NCBI RefSeq assembly: GCF_921293095.1
Contig: NC_060252.1
Coordinates: 43,524,881 to 43,588,880, forward strand
From: Ischnura elegans
Taxonomy: Eukaryota; Arthropoda; Insecta; Odonata; Coenagrionidae
Reading direction: 5' to 3'
Length of the DNA: 64,000 nucleotides
Shown here: one piece after another, positions 21,767 through 34,762 of the stretch
Layout of the letters: the number at the start of each line of letters is the position of its first letter
Numbering within the stretch: the first letter of the stretch is position 1
Made by a program: the position numbers and the translations under genes
The notes under the pieces: model-generated
Told to the model about the DNA's origin: nothing
The model's database searches: none
The model's input: the letters and a program-made list of their open reading frames with translations, nothing else

Positions 21767-22924
21767 TATTTAAAGACAAATGACGTAAGTTTCTTCAAAA
21801 TAGTGCCGGGTTCGGTGGTTGCGAGGTATCACCTCACGGAAGTGAAAAAGTTAAACTGCAAACTTAAATTTATATCACATTATTTCTGTTTAATAGTTCT
21901 CCCTTGAATTCATATCAACGGTTGCTATCAACTCTTCTCGGTAGGAAAGCCCATCGTTGTCCGTTAACTCTAATCCCTAATTGTGGGTCCACTTTCCACC
22001 CAGCTGCTACTAATGACATAAAATTTCTACAGTTGCACTAGTGTATGACAAACTACCTCATCGACACTTCAAAATTCTTCATTAAAACGGCACTACACAT
22101 ATCTATTTAAATAGTCGTATGATTTGATATCTTTATAACACCCCAGTCAGCCCCTGGCTTTAAGGAAAGAATTTATTATGTTATATCTTATGCACACAGA
22201 TTAGCACTATACGCACAGATTACCATGGATTGCAAGTTAAGTATCACAAAAACCGTCATCTCTTTTCAGAGGTGATGATTTTTTTGGATACTAAACTTGC
22301 GTGGTTAAAATGATCTTAGGTAGTCCTCAGATGCCGTAAAAACGCCGATATCGTTTGACTAAGCATTTCAATGAATATTTATTTATCATGCTTATTCTAA
22401 CTTTCTCTAACAAAAAAATCTTTATGACTATATATTACATACTCCCAGTCCAAAAAACGAAAATAATTTCTTATCCACAGATTTCAGTGGCACTTCTTAA
22501 AATTTAACCAGTCAATGACCTATCTGTAAAGGCAGTTCCCGTGCATCAATTCCTACAGAAAACTTTTACGCGAATTTGAGAGTGCTTTTCACATTACTGC
22601 ATGCAGCAGTAAATTCACTCGCATTTCCTTATTGCAACAAAGCTATTTACTCAGTGGAAGAAATTCAACTTGCAAAAATCATTAGGCTGAGCCTTTTTGG
22701 TCAAACTGGGTCCAAACCTGACCGTAAATTGGGGAATTTGGTTACGAATCCCGGCTGAGTGAATTATTTATTACGCTGAATTTCATCCTCGGTGCCAATA
22801 AAAAAGGAAATACCAGGCGAAAAATTGTGAAAATTAATCCATACTTAGCAGGATATCTTAAGACTAGAAAACATATCTTAAAGAAGTTTTAGCCAAATTA
22901 AACGTTTATATTTAAATATAAAAA
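21767..22924. other. Unassigned intergenic sequence
   Basis: AT-rich with no recognised gene or inverted ends. Confidence 0.4.
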
Positions 22925-23013
22925 TATCAGCCCACCTAGGTTTCGGCAGCTAAGTGCCATTTTCTAGGAGGCAGAAAACGGATCTGAAATGTCTAAACCC
23001 AGGTGGGTTGATA
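22925..23013 (-). repeat. Decayed palindromic foldback with hammerhead-like tip
   Basis: Left arm 22925-22947 (TATCAGCCCACCTAGGTTTC) and right arm 22991-23013 are imperfect mirrors. On the minus strand the interior reads CTAGAAAATGGC, a 5-nt loop, then GCTGCCGAAACC. This looks like a worn CTGAAGATGGC/GCCGAAAC motif. Confidence 0.5.
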
Positions 23014-24087
23014 CTAAATGAAGTAAGAAAGGCTTCTACCCTGTTTCATCATGAATCTTAAAAACTTCCACAAAGTCACTTCTAAAGCTATCTCTCATAC
23101 ACGTATTCCTACCAATTGAAACAGCCTCGCAAGAGACTATCGATATATGGACTGAAACTTTTTGCTTACGGTCCTACCGATGACACAGCGCTAGAGTTCT
23201 CTCAAACGTTGCTTCTTTGCACCCATCACATGAGTTTATGACATTCACGCCACATAAAAGTGGAGAAAACCCAGTTTTCGTATGTAGTACGGAAAAAAAC
23301 ATCTGACCCAGTGATCTTCCATTAAAATATAGCGCGATGATCCTGATACAAAACTGTCACAGCAATCCGACGAAGCTGGAGACGACGAGTGACTGTACCT
23401 CTTACGGTAGAATAAAAATGAAGCAATAAAGCGAAGCGACACTTCAGACTGTTAACAGAAGAAATGCGTCTCGCTATCGCGCAATATCTCCCAGTACGCA
23501 CAGGAGCGATTCCTCTTAGGCGAAGGCCTTGAACCAGTTGGGACGAGATGGATGCGTGAGGATAGGTGCATTTTGAAACGACCCAGTTCGCGACGCGTTT
23601 GAACGAGAGATAATTCATACAAGTCCACGCACCTTCGTGACTGAACGCCTAGTCTGGAAATCACTTCTGCACATGGCGGGTTAACTTTGAAGGAAGAGAT
23701 CCTTCGAAGGAACTTCACTCAAGCGTCACCTGAGCACAACTGAGGCATTTCATAATCACGCACCGTATTACGCGCGTCTTTTACTCAGTCGTAACACCGC
23801 TCTTGAGTGAAGTCCCGCAAGTAATCATAACACAAAAGCATGTAATCAATAACAAAGGCCAACAACGGTAACGCCGCGCCGCTCGCAAGTAACGAGAACT
23901 ACCTGTTATTCCCGTAATCTCCCCAGAAAGATCGAATCCGATGCCCAAGACCTGTGATGAATAGTGATTACAGTTCGTGCTTTTATTTCCTTTTGGCGCC
24001 GCAGATTTGGATGGGCTGGTGACAATGGAGACTAAGAGACCCTGTTCAAACGAAATTTGGGGATCTCACATCAAGCACATAAACTTA
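23014..24087. other. Unassigned intergenic sequence
   Basis: Moderately GC-rich between 23400 and 23900 with several overlapping short frames and no motif. I see no gene here. Confidence 0.35.
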
Positions 24088-24290
24088 TTCATCATCATCA
24101 TTAGTCAACAATCCTAAGGTCGGTTTGACGCAGCTCTCCAATCCGCTTTCCTATCCGCTATCGACGTATTTTTTTCTTTTTTACGTCCTTTGTAAACTGT
24201 CCTATGTAACTCATTCGGGGCAATCCCTTGCCCTTCTTCCCATCCACCTGTCCTTCTAAGATTTATGCGTTTCCTCATGCCGGGCTAGTT
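24088..24290 (-). pseudogene. LINE 3' end fragment
   Basis: The reverse complement ends with TTGTTGACTAATGATGATGA, and upstream has the region encoding RKGKGLPRMSYIG-like sequence. It belongs to the same family as the copies at 7.2 and 50.4 kb and keeps only the last ~200 bp. Confidence 0.75.
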
Positions 24291-26215
24291 AGCAGGAAAG
24301 GGATTGAAAAAATATAAAAATATACCAGAATTTATGATATTAAAAAATGAAGTCGTGATTTATCGTAGTTCACCAAGCCTAGACGAATGGGATTTGGAAA
24401 CAGTAAGATAGTAGTATGCCAAGGGTGGTATGTAATTCATGTTATTGCAAAAAAATGAAAAAAATAAAATACTAATGACATAGAAGATATCAGGAATAGA
24501 TACCAGGGAAAGAGGAAGAAGCTATGAATATGAAAGAATCCATTGTATGGTTCATAATGTGAAAGCCGAAAAATGGAGTGTTTTTATGGAGGGATACGCT
24601 CTAACCAAACTATGGAAAACCTCAATTCGTACGAGATTTGGGAAAATGATCGGGGAGTACGGAAAAAGAATGGTTAAGAGAGAAAGTGCTGTGCATGATT
24701 CGCGAGGATAAATAGTTATTGACTGGCATAAAAGGAGATGTAAAGGTTGTGTTGTACATTTAAAATAGGGAACATTGGGGCATTAAATTCGTACTCAAAT
24801 GCGGTCCAACTACACAATTCTGAATTATACGAACTGGTGGTAACAGAAACCGCAGTTAGCGTCATCGTCGCACAAAATGGTGCAGAATCTATCCAAACGT
24901 GACTATATGCGCAATGAGAAAAGACAAAGGCAAGCATGGCGTACGTATCAGCAAAATAATTTAGCCCCCTGGTTGATAAATCTTGATGATGCCAAATTTA
25001 CATTTTTGAAATGGAAGTTAAAATTATTAAATTTAATGAAATGATGAGAATGATGTACTTATATCGGTGATAGCACCGTCTCTGAAAAAGGCAATCTTAT
25101 TTATTCATAGGTAATAAAAAAGTAAGAGGTTTATTGCAACTCAAGTGAAGGCATTGCTATGACACAATGAGCAATCAGTAAGTCGCAATATGAACACCAA
25201 GTGACCAAGCGTGAGTTAGGTTACCAGCAGTCTTTTTATAATTATAATTGCACTTTTTCACCAATCTTTAATATTTTTACGGCATGTTCTACCATAATCA
25301 GGAACAAGTGGAACAATCAGGCATCATAAAGTAGATTTAAATTGAAGAAACTTGATTTTAAAAAAACAAGAATTAATATGTTAGTATAATTCAGAATTTT
25401 ATGGTTTGGCTATATTTGAGTCCGAATGTGATCCCTCAATATTCCCTTATCTAAATGCTCAAAACAACTTTTAATATAACCAGAATTATGAAATTTATAT
25501 GTACCTAATGATGGCGCTTAGCGGTGGAACATGTGATCAAATGTAAACGTTTAGTGGAAAAGTACAAGTGCAATCATGAATACTATGAAGTTCCACGAAC
25601 TGAAGCTTGATTTTGTACAACATATAGGTTACCAACAGTTAAGTCACGTACTAAACGTAACATATATAGGGGGAAATTTACCCCCCATAAGCCTCCCAAT
25701 AGTTAACAGTTAATATAGCATAGGGATGGGTTAAAGTATACGTAGATTTAAATACTACACCATTGATCTCGGCAACGAAACCACAAGCGTTTGAAAATCA
25801 CGAGGTGAAAGTCCCCGAGCCCCGATTATTCGGTTTCTCTGCACGCGCTTGGCAGGAGTATTGGTCGAACTGGAGGAATGCGAAGTTCATTTTCGCAATT
25901 TCCGTCACGTATGCACACTCTGAGAGGTCAACAGGAGGATACATGGCTGTCATTCGGCGACATGAAGTTGGGACCGAACCAATTCCTCCCCCAATGAATC
26001 GTTCGAGTACCCCCGAATTTTTTCACGAATCCACCTCACATTGGGATGTCTCGCGAGACGTTTAAAAAAGGAACATTAAGGGATCATATTTGGAGTCAAA
26101 TGTGGGCCAAGTACAAAATTCTGAATTATACTAAAGGATTATACACATTCCAGATTAGCGGCGAAACATGCTGTACAAATACTACATTTTAGTGGAAAGT
26201 AAAACTATAATTATA

Positions 26216-26761
26216 CAGTGCCGTAACTCGGAATGTACTTTGGGAAGATAAGGGAGCCTGGGGAGGTGACCCCCCTGGCAACGGGGGTCCGGGAAAATTT
26301 TTTGAAAAATTACATGCCTGTAAATACATTTTACATAATTTTGGCACTTAAAATTCAACTTTAAGCAGATGCAGTTATTATATGAGTGGGTGAGAAGCCA
26401 AGGGGTACAAGTGATTTTTTTATAAACAGAGTACGGTAAAGTTAATTGTTAGAAGAAATACACAAAAACTTGGTTGCCAAGGGATACGAGTGAGTCTCTT
26501 TTCTGTGCTAGCAGCGTGTGGAAAATCAAATGCACCAATAAAGTTTTATTGATCTCGTTTGTTTTCTTTACGCTCATCTGTACCTAACTCTGTTTAGAAA
26601 AAAGAAATCACTTGTACCCCTTTGGTTCTCACCCACTCATATGTAAAAACTAGACAACACTTTTAAATATTATTTTCATTTGTAGAATCTGAGTTTATTT
26701 TTATTTCTCCGAGGTTTTAGGGGGGAACTAACGCCTTCATCCCCCAATAGTTACTCCACAG
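26216..26761. mobile_element. hAT-type MITE with an internal insertion
   Basis: It starts CAGTGCCGTAACTC and ends AGTTACTCCACAG, flanked by TAATTATA and TAATTACG (6 of 8 bases shared). The interior matches the MITE at 62505 (TACATGCCTG, ACATTATTTTGGCAC-like, ATTCAACTTTAAGCAGA, TTTCTCCGAGG). Relative to that copy it carries an extra ~255 bp at 26384-26638. Confidence 0.8.
26384..26638. mobile_element. Nested ~255-bp inverted-repeat insertion
   Basis: The ends GAGTGGGTGAGAAGCCAAGG and the mirrored CTTTGGTTCTCACCCACTC give inverted repeats of about 40 bp (GTACAAGTGATTT included). ATAT lies on both sides. A second internal version of the end (GGTTGCCAAGGGATACGAGT) sits near 26470. It disrupts the MITE at 26216 and is therefore younger. 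Confidence 0.7.
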
Positions 26762-27058
26762 TAATTACGAATATACGACTGTTAAACCAACTCACGCTTG
26801 GTCGCTTGATGTATATGAAGTGACTTACTGATAACTCAATATTTCATACACAAAACATTCACTTGAGTAACAATACACCTCTTACTTTTTTATTACCTAT
26901 GCATGAATAGGGTTGTCTTTTTTATAGGTGGTATCACCGATATAAGCATAGAAGTCCGATCATATCCTTACATTTGATATTCTTTCCTTCCATTTCATAT
27001 CGAAAATAAGTAAATTTGGCATCGTCAAGATTTAGCAAACAGGAGGCTAAATGTTATT

Positions 27059-27940
27059 GCATAGTGTAGGGAAATAATTTTTTTCGTCACGAATAAATCT
27101 GGAATCTGCGCACAAGAGCAGTTGAAGCTTGATGAAGCACGTGGGGGCCTTTGAATGTGGCTGACTATCATGCATTTTAATCAGAAAAAGCGCGACAACC
27201 GATTGCGACTATAGTGAATTTTGAAGTGCCAAATCCTATGCATAGGATACAAATAATTAATATTGAAAGTCGCAACATCCTCCGAATTATATGAAACTGA
27301 CTCAATATCGCTCGTTTGTGGGGCACAGCAATTTATCTGCCGTTTGTTCTTTAGGGATCGTTTATTTCGGTGATGTATAACTTACTAAAATTAAATCCTA
27401 AGAATATCAAACAGTTCTTGGCTTTCAGGCTTTCTGCCTATAACAAGGTGTAGGCCAATGGCTGCCACATTGACTTTGGTGCCATTTAAAGGCTTCTAGG
27501 TGATGTTCAAATGCCTAATTAGAATCGAAGTTTTGACCTCCGAATGTTCCCAGAACATAGAACACTGAGGCAGTTGGCATTTCAAATAGAAAACAAGTAA
27601 ATTTTGCATCAACAAGATTTATCAACCAGGAGGCTTAATGTTTTCGCCCGATGTAGGGAAATACGTAGATTTTCCGTCACGAATAAACATGGTAATCAAC
27701 CATCAACCACCAACACTGAGGCAGTTGGCAACAATGCATGGAAAATTTAGTGCTTCGAAAATTAATGCTATCGATTGTAGATTTACGGCTGCCACCAAGA
27801 CTTTGGTGGCAGCCGTACAAGCTTCTCCGCGACGTTCATATTCCTCATTATCATCGATTTTTTTTCCCCAAATGCTACCAAAAAGTAGAGGCATAGAGGC
27901 AGCTGGCAACACTATATTAGATAGAAAATTTAGTGCTTAG
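27059..27940 (+). repeat. Mosaic of repeated modules
   Basis: 27590-27700 is a direct copy of 27000-27110 (ACAAGATTTATCAACCAGGA against TCAAGATTTAGCAAACAGGA, then TAGGGAAATA, CGTCACGAATAAA). The phrase GAGGCAGTTGGCA or GAGGCAGCTGGCA appears near 27567, 27719 and 27897. GGCTGCCAC-GACTTTGGTG occurs at 27451 and 27788. No gene is recognisable. Confidence 0.6.
27785..27816. repeat. Perfect 14-bp stem hairpin
   Basis: ACGGCTGCCACCAA, loop GACT, then TTGGTGGCAGCCGT. The arms are exact mirrors. It lies inside the repeat mosaic. Confidence 0.85.
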
Positions 27941-28149
27941 ACAGTTTTCCTAATGTTTTTGACGATTTTAGAGGGGATCGATTGCATGAATTTTTTATGT
28001 ATCTCGTCTCGTTTAACCCAAACATGTGGATGAGTGAGTGAGTCAGCCAGTGTTCGGAAGTGGGTTTTATAGAATAATATACAACGAATACAACCTTCAG
28101 GCTCATGAAAAAGATTCCCTCGGTTATCGACCCTAGAGTGAGTGATCAC

Positions 28150-28450
28150 TGAAGATGTCGCCGCACATATCCGATATATTCACCACCGGCGAGGACGTTA
28201 TTCTTGCAACGTGCATGCGGTGCCGCAGCTAGTGCGCGTGATTCATTGAGATCTTCCTGCGAAGGATCGTGTCCGCGTCACCCACTGAAGAGACGAACCA
28301 CGAATAATACACCAGATAATCCTCCAGTCCGCCACCAAATGCGCGATCACCAACAGTGCATTTAAAAGAGTTTACGAAAAAATCGTCAGTGTTGCCAGCA
28401 GAGAGATTCGAGTTTCACGGGGATATCAAATATAATAAGGGCACTTGTTT
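28150..28450 (-). repeat. Dispersed repeat copy (R1-containing)
   Basis: The minus strand contains a diverged version of the block found at 47.7, 50.9 and 52.1 kb (GTGAAACTCGAATCTCTCTGC, GTAAACTCTTTTAAATGC). The left part (28160-28310) also matches 29450-29600 directly (TTCACCACCGGCGAGG against TTCACCATCCGCGAGG, CACTGAAGAG in both). Confidence 0.5.
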
Positions 28451-28550
28451 CGAAATTTAAATTTGAGACGACACAATTAATCGAATCGAAATAAATGTTC
28501 AATGGCATTACTGTCGAGTGATAATACACCAATGAAATGATTGGGTAGAT

Positions 28551-28843
28551 CAGGGGCGCAGCTAGGAATCAAGGCTGGGGTGGGGGGTTCAGGTGCACCT
28601 AATACCGGAGTGGGTGGGGGTATGGAATACCCACCAGGATTAGCGGAAGGTGCGAGATTAATAAATTGCGGAATTTTAAGATAAATGGTTCAAAATGGTG
28701 AGTTTTACGGCTTTGTGAGAGATATTTTATTAGTCCTTACACTATAATATTAGTAATATCAATCCAATTAAGTAAAATGGATTGAACTCAAAAACTTCTC
28801 TGAGTTCTGGAGGGGATTCACCCCCTAAAACCCCCCGCCACTG
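28551..28843. mobile_element. hAT-type MITE
   Basis: It begins CAGGGGCGCAGCTAGGAAT and ends CCCCCCGCCACTG, flanked by perfect GGGTAGAT duplications (28543-28550, 28844-28851). The 293-bp interior is non-coding and shares AAATGGTTCAAAAT and the C-rich end with 30298-30754. Confidence 0.9.
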
Positions 28844-28889
28844 GGGTAGATCACTCTACCTTTAGTGCCGTGCCGCATCACTTTTGAAT

Positions 28890-29320
28890 CATTATAAATT
28901 AACAATCCTAACATTGGCTTGACTTAGCTATCCATTCCTCTCTCCTATCAGCTAGCCTTTTCATTTCGACGTATTTCATCTCTTTTACATCCTTTAAAAA
29001 CTTGTCCGATGTAACTCATTCGGAACCGTGCCTTGCCCTTCTTCCCTTCCACCTGTCCTCCTACGATTGTTTTCATCAGGCCATCATGCCTCATATAATG
29101 GACAACTAAGTTGTCCGTCTTCTCCTTCATGCCCCGTCCTCTCTTTAAGAGGACTTTCTCTCACTCTTCTTAGCACTTCCTCATTACTAACTCGATAGAT
29201 CCATTTTATCTTCATCACTCTCCGGTAGCACCACATTTCGAATGCTTCCTATCTAGACTTCTTTGAGGCTGTCAGTTTCCTAGCCTCGCCTCCATAGAGA
29301 AACACGTTCCAAATTTTTAG
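28890..29320 (-). pseudogene. LINE C-terminal and 3' end relic
   Basis: The minus strand encodes EAFEMWCYRRVMKIKWIDRV, then SNEEVLRRV, then VHYMRHDGLMKTIVGGQVEG and RMSYIGQVFK. This is the same tail as the plus-strand copies, but it keeps the tyrosine codon that is a stop in the 7.2-kb copy. Frameshifts occur near the ends of both parts. Confidence 0.8.
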
Positions 29321-29429
29321 CATCTGTTGAATTTTTTCCTTACGCCAACGCTTGTATTGTCAGATGTGAATTCCAATAGAACGCGACCGACGTGGAAGTG
29401 TAAATCATGCTTCTTCAGGACACTTTGAG

Positions 29430-29640
29430 GCTTCCTATGTAGTCCTCATGGTCTCGCCGATATTCACCATCCGCGAGGCCGATGCTCCAGCAATGCGGAT
29501 GTGGTTCCGAAGTTGGTGCGTGCGAATGGTTAAGACCTTGCCGCGAACACGCGTGTCGACGTTGCCCACACTGAAGAGGCGAGCCTAGAGAGTGGGTACC
29601 GCCCGGAATCGAAAATCACCCTAGTTCCGCCACGCCCTTC
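29430..29640 (+). repeat. Dispersed repeat copy
   Basis: Moderately GC-rich; directly related to 28160-28310 (GATATTCACCATCCGCGAGG, ACACTGAAGAGGCGA). Function unknown. Confidence 0.4.
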
Positions 29641-29845
29641 AGTCGCAGCGGTTCACAGCCATTGTGGAAACGCAAAACGATCTCTTGCCAACACCGCAAA
29701 AGAATACTCATGACTAAAAGTCTCAATCGAAATAATTGATGATTACAGGCTTAATTTTATGAAGGATAGAAACGAAAAAATAAACTTTGGGACGGTATTA
29801 GAAAAAACAATCTTTGTTAGGATCACAATATACTTATATGAAAAA

Positions 29846-29938
29846 GCACAACCCGGGTTTAAAAACATAGTTACATCGTCATATGTACGATGACGTTACA
29901 CCTAACGATGTAACCATGGTATGAAAACAGGCTCGTGC
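29846..29938. repeat. Palindromic foldback, partly decayed
   Basis: The arms 29846-29879 (GCACAACCCGGGTTTAAAAA ...) and 29905-29938 are imperfect mirrors. Inside them lies a nested ACATCGTCATATGTACGATG palindrome. The CCCGGGTTT core is shared with the foldbacks at 7.1 and 51.2 kb. Confidence 0.6.
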
Positions 29939-30297
29939 ATTTCGCTACACATTAATGAGCCTTACAAAGTTAATTTTTTTCATTTTCCGTCCAAATACAT
30001 GCTTATGAAATCTAAATACTACCTCTACTACACAGGCAGTAATTTATTTCGAGGGCACCTCGAGTGGTACGCGCATTGCCTATTCTCATATCGACCGCTC
30101 CTAGCCTCAAACTAGTACCATAAAAATCATTATATACAAGCGTATCTAAAATTCCTAGTCCACAAAATCGTATGTGAAAAACCTGAGCCGTATCTCAAAT
30201 CCCTTCCATTAAATCGTACGTCAGAATACCAGAGCATAAAGTCGTATCTCTACCAATAATTCAATTTTAACCATCCACTGTATTTCTTCCTTCACTT

Positions 30298-30754
30298 GAA
30301 GAGCGCAGCTAGGAATTAAGGATAACGTATTAACTTATCAAGTTATGCCAATACTCGTATTTGGTATAATAATCGAATCGAAATTTCGAAAACACTGACA
30401 CCCGTACAGTAAAATGCGCAATATTATTGATTCAAATTTCATTCTATGGTCATCCACTGTCGCAGGCGCAGTTAATACTAACGCAAGGCACACTATACAA
30501 GGCGCAGCTAATACCACGGGTCTGTAGGGTATAGAAAACTCGCTAAGGTAAGCGAGAGGTGTGGGGGCCATCCACCAGACATTTTTTTACGATAAATGGT
30601 TCAAAATAGTGGGTTTGTGGCTGTGTGAATAATTAAATATGTTTTGTTTGTTACTCACCCGTCCCCCTAATATTAGTAACAGAGGTTTTTATTAAAAATA
30701 TTCTGAGCTCTTGGGGGGTTTTAACCCCCAAAAATCCCCCTCGCTGCGTCACTG
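30298..30754. mobile_element. hAT-type MITE, longer relative of 28551
   Basis: Left end GAAGAGCGCAGCTAGGAAT and right end CTCGCTGCGTCACTG, flanked by CTTCACTT and CTTCGCTT (7 of 8). It shares ATAAATGGTTCAAAAT and the CCCCCAAAAATCCCCC end with 28551-28843. It contains extra sequence in its left half. Confidence 0.75.
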
Positions 30755-31997
30755 CTTCGCTTCGTTACATTTATTTAGCTTCATCCGCTTTATCTTGCTC
30801 CTGATAACAAAACAAAAACTGTTGTTTATCAGAAGCTGCTTGACTCAGGACATTAAACGATTAAACCCGAATGTGTAGGGCACACGGTGGTGCGTTTACG
30901 CATGCAGCAGTGCATTTTTTCCAAACAGAGATACTACAACTGGCGCGCCTAAAGTCATTTCATACGAATGCTGCTTCATAGGGGCTTTTCTTACACGATT
31001 TTGAGCATCAGTCTAGCGTCGGTCTGGCGTTGTGTTAACCTGCCCCGTGAGCGGGCCAAGTTTACGCAACAGACTTGGACCTAAAAACATTTTTTTTACG
31101 GTTAATAACACAAATATCCAACAACTGAATGCGTATAATTTTTATTTCATTAGCTGCTTTATAAAACCACAATGCCCAAAATTTCTTAAGCTAAAATGTA
31201 AGAAAATTCATTGAATAAAATCCGCGTAAACGTGCTCCGATCCACCCTATGTAGATAGAATAAAGAAAGTGTCTTTCTGACAAGCAATTTTGATACCCAT
31301 TTACGTAGTTTTATTGAATTTGTATCCTTATTTTATTATAATAAATTAAGCATGATTGAAAACGTTACAGCCGCTCTTGATTTATAAATGGTGTAACTAA
31401 ACTGTAAGTTCATTGATTGTTAGGCGGTACGAAGTTCGCAGGGTCATCTAATTAACCTTAAAATACAGTTACCACAACAACCACGTATCATTCCTAAAGC
31501 CTAAATTTAATTACCTACCTACAACAATCGTAAACCGATTTGCCTCGAGGAGAAGTATTTACACACAAACCCCACTCCTCGACTATGCCTGTACATTGAG
31601 GTGCAAACAATGACCATGTCTGTGCAGTACATTACGTATGAGGAATAATGCGCTCGGCTCGATAGTAATAATCCGCTCTAATTGGCTTACGGCACGGTTT
31701 TAGAAAACGCGTACTGAAGGCCAAATGGGGACTGCCCGCAATCTCATTGCCGCGTGAGTTATTTCAAGGGCTGGGGTTGAGCTTTCATCAATGTGACTTT
31801 GCATTCTATGCAAGACCATAGGCAGACCTTTTCGATAGGTCTTTTTTGGAAGGGCAGCATATAAAAGAAGGTTTATTTTTAGACTCTATCTAAGGGTATT
31901 CAGGAGAAGAGGAAAAGAATGGGGATTGTGGAGAATCTTAAGCCAAAGAGGACCCAGTGGATAGGCCTCGTCATAAGTTGGTTGCTTTTTATTTGAT
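30755..31997. other. Unassigned intergenic sequence
   Basis: AT-rich with one short frame (31032-31214), no motif and no inverted ends. Confidence 0.4.
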
Positions 31998-32330
31998 CAT
32001 CATCACCAGTCAAAAATCATAGGATTGGTTTGACGCAGCTCTCCTTTCCATAGAGACGTATTTCTTCTCTTTTACATTCTTCATAAACTTCCCCATGTAA
32101 CTCATTCGGGGCGATCCTTTGCCCTTCTTCCCATCTACCTACCCTTGTACTGCGATTACTACGATTGTTTTCGTCAGTCCATTATCCCTCATAATGTGGC
32201 CAACTAAGTTGTCCCATCTTCTCGTTGAGGTTTTTCGAAGACTTCTCTTTTCCCTCACTCCTCTTAGCACTTCTTCATTCCTTACTCGGTCGATCCATTT
32301 TTCATTCATCATTCTTTTTTTTTAAACGAT
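31998..32330 (-). pseudogene. LINE 3' end relic
   Basis: The reverse complement runs from the WIDRVRNEEVLRGV-like region through VGHIMRD-like and GRGKGSPRMSYMG-like sequence to GATTTTTGACTGGTGATGATGA. Several small deletions break the frame. It is the fourth sizeable copy of this family in the window. Confidence 0.75.
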
Positions 32331-34760
32331 GAATTTCCCCAGCAACAAATCTAGAGTTAAATACTTTGGACAGATAATAAGTGGACAAATGGAAAAAAGA
32401 ACATCAGATAACTGAAGACATGAGCTTCGAAAGGAGAGAAATGGAGAGTTTACAGAAGACGAATATCAGAGATGCAAGACTATGAATGAATGAACTCTTA
32501 AGAGTATGTTCCTAAAAAATACAGGCGGCGGGGGTGGTTTTAACACCTTTGCCGTACCTCCTGCTGCTATGGACGAGTTTTGAGGAGGAGGCTTCCTTGT
32601 ATGCAATCTAAGAACCTCTCTTCTCTCGAGGACAAATAAAAGTATTTTTTCACTCAAAACATTTTTAACTACTGCTTTTAAGGGAATACTTGGGCCAAGA
32701 TTAAATGAAGTGGCACTAAATGAACTGGAACGCAATAATACCCTAAAGAATCTCAAGTACGTACGAGCGTTAGACAAATACTTGTTAGGGTGGTGTGTGA
32801 TTCAGTATCTAACTTGCGTAAAGATTTAGACTGCACATTCAACTGTGACATTTTCAAATGGGGTCGTTAACTCAGACCCGAAATTGCAATTCATTAGAAG
32901 AATTCGGCAAACGTAACTTACGACAAAAAAATCTTCCCCATAATGCAATTCTCTCTCAAGTGAAAGGCAATAAAAAAACTAAAGTTGCCGCACAGTTTTC
33001 ACGAGTTCGCGGAGTCATTTAAGTTCAGCTTCATTTACTACTCCATGGTCAATCGTTCAATTATGGATGAAATATCGATAAGAATTCAGGCAGTACCACT
33101 TATTTATATACATACATTTTTCAATTTTTACTTTTATATACTTATATGTATGAAAATTTCAGTTTTTGTGCGGCAATACTTGCATCGTATGTAGTTATTT
33201 ATGTTCGGCATTCTCGATACAGGTGCTTGTACCTTTGAGGCTCCTTAAAGCTCCGAATTATTTGAATTAAAATAACGTAATCAGCTATGGAGCAAAAATT
33301 TATTATTATTACGTATCATGATTATAATAATATTAACAATTGGTGAACGAGTCGATCTGCTAATCGAGCTGTGTTCGGGGTGATAGAGAAGTGATATGCG
33401 GATATTCAAATGAATAGATAATCTCTCCACAAATCTATTACAGTTGAGAATTTAAAAAAAGATGTACCACACCAACCAAAGTTGCTGAGGGAGTTTACCA
33501 TGCATGAGCAACAGTGAAACACTTTTAAAAAAATACACGAATAATAAATGCCGAAAGCTAGAAAAATGGTTAAAAAGCTCAATGAATGGAACTCGATTTC
33601 CATATTCTGGCAAGGCTCCGTACACTGAGGAGGTCACCCGGCCAAGGGGAGTGAGAGTCGTGCTTTCTTAATAGCTTGGCAGTACGCGAGAGCACTCAAT
33701 CGAACGAGCAGAGATTGAATAATAAATGACGTAAGGGAAAGCATGAAAAAATGGCAAACCAAACAGCTAGAGTCAGTCATTGAATCCGCGAACACGTCTT
33801 GCCACTGCGTTGATTAAGCAACGATTCGAGGATGCTTCCAAGATGACAATTTGAATACCGCTATACAGGGCTCATTAGAAGATGGCGCTAGATTTTGCTT
33901 TTATCCCTCCAAAAAAATAACAGAAATGCTTACTAATGCGGATGAATAGGCACCTCCATTGAGCATTGCCGGCTAATCTCCCTTCTATTGCATGAATAAG
34001 CAACTTATGGAAAATGAATCATGAAAAGACCATAACATAACAAAAAATAACTAATGATGTATTTAATATATATAGCACCATATTTTTTACGGGTTCAGTC
34101 TGGCTTTTTTATTATTATTTGCAGTATATCGTTTTCCTTGAATAGTGAAATTTGGTGTCACAATCTTTAGTTTCTCGAGGATAAATTGATGAATATCATT
34201 AAAGCAAAATATCGAATGAAACTTCTTGTTGAGTTTAATGGTAATGCTTGTAATACTTTTTATGCCGATGCGGAAACTTCTTTTTGAGAAAAATAGTTGG
34301 TGATTGCTATAATATGTGTTAGCATGTTTTCGCGTGGGATACAAAAGTGCTTATGAGCGCGCTTTAAGATACGTTACCTAAATGATTTGCATCAATTTAT
34401 CTTCGAGAAACTAATGTCTGTGACACAAAAATGCATAAAACGAGACAGCGAATGATCCTTAAAAATCATCCGGAAACCCGATGACAAATATGGTAATACA
34501 CTTGTTAAATATATCATTAGTAATTAAAGTTATTAAAGAAGCTTTATAGGCAACTTTACTCATTGAATTCCAATGATTTAGAAAGATATTTCCTCCAATT
34601 GTGAAAGACTAACACATTTTTTGACAAAAAAGTCTCATTAATCTGAATATAGCCGTCACAATTCTATCAATAGCCTTAATTTTTCATCGAATTAAGATAA
34701 TCAAAATTTTCCAAATCCCGCATTGCAATCGACATGCTTCCACAAATATTAGATACATAC
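32331..34760. other. Unassigned intergenic sequence
   Basis: No gene is recognisable. 32340-32470 could be LINE-derived, and the frames at 32466-32777 and 34087-34344 carry no known motif. Confidence 0.35.
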
Positions 34761-34762
34761 TA

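Larger units (their letters stand above)
24953..27058. mobile_element. Large element with ~270-bp inverted arms
   Basis: Left arm about 24953-25225 and right arm about 26780-27058 are inverted copies. Matching landmarks are TTTAGCCCCCTGGTTGATAA against AACAGGAGGCTAAA, GCCAAATTTA against TAAATTTGGC, and AATAAAAAAGTAAGAGGT against ACCTCTTACTTTTTTATT. The interior (25226-26779) contains two further nested elements and inverted internal pieces (around 25390-25640 against 26090-26215), but no recognisable transposase. Sequence close to the outer end recurs directly at 27590-27700. Confidence 0.6.

Noticed and set aside
25763..26065. 100-codon frame within the 25-27 kb element
   Set aside because: Non-ATG start, no known motif, and nothing resembling a transposase core.
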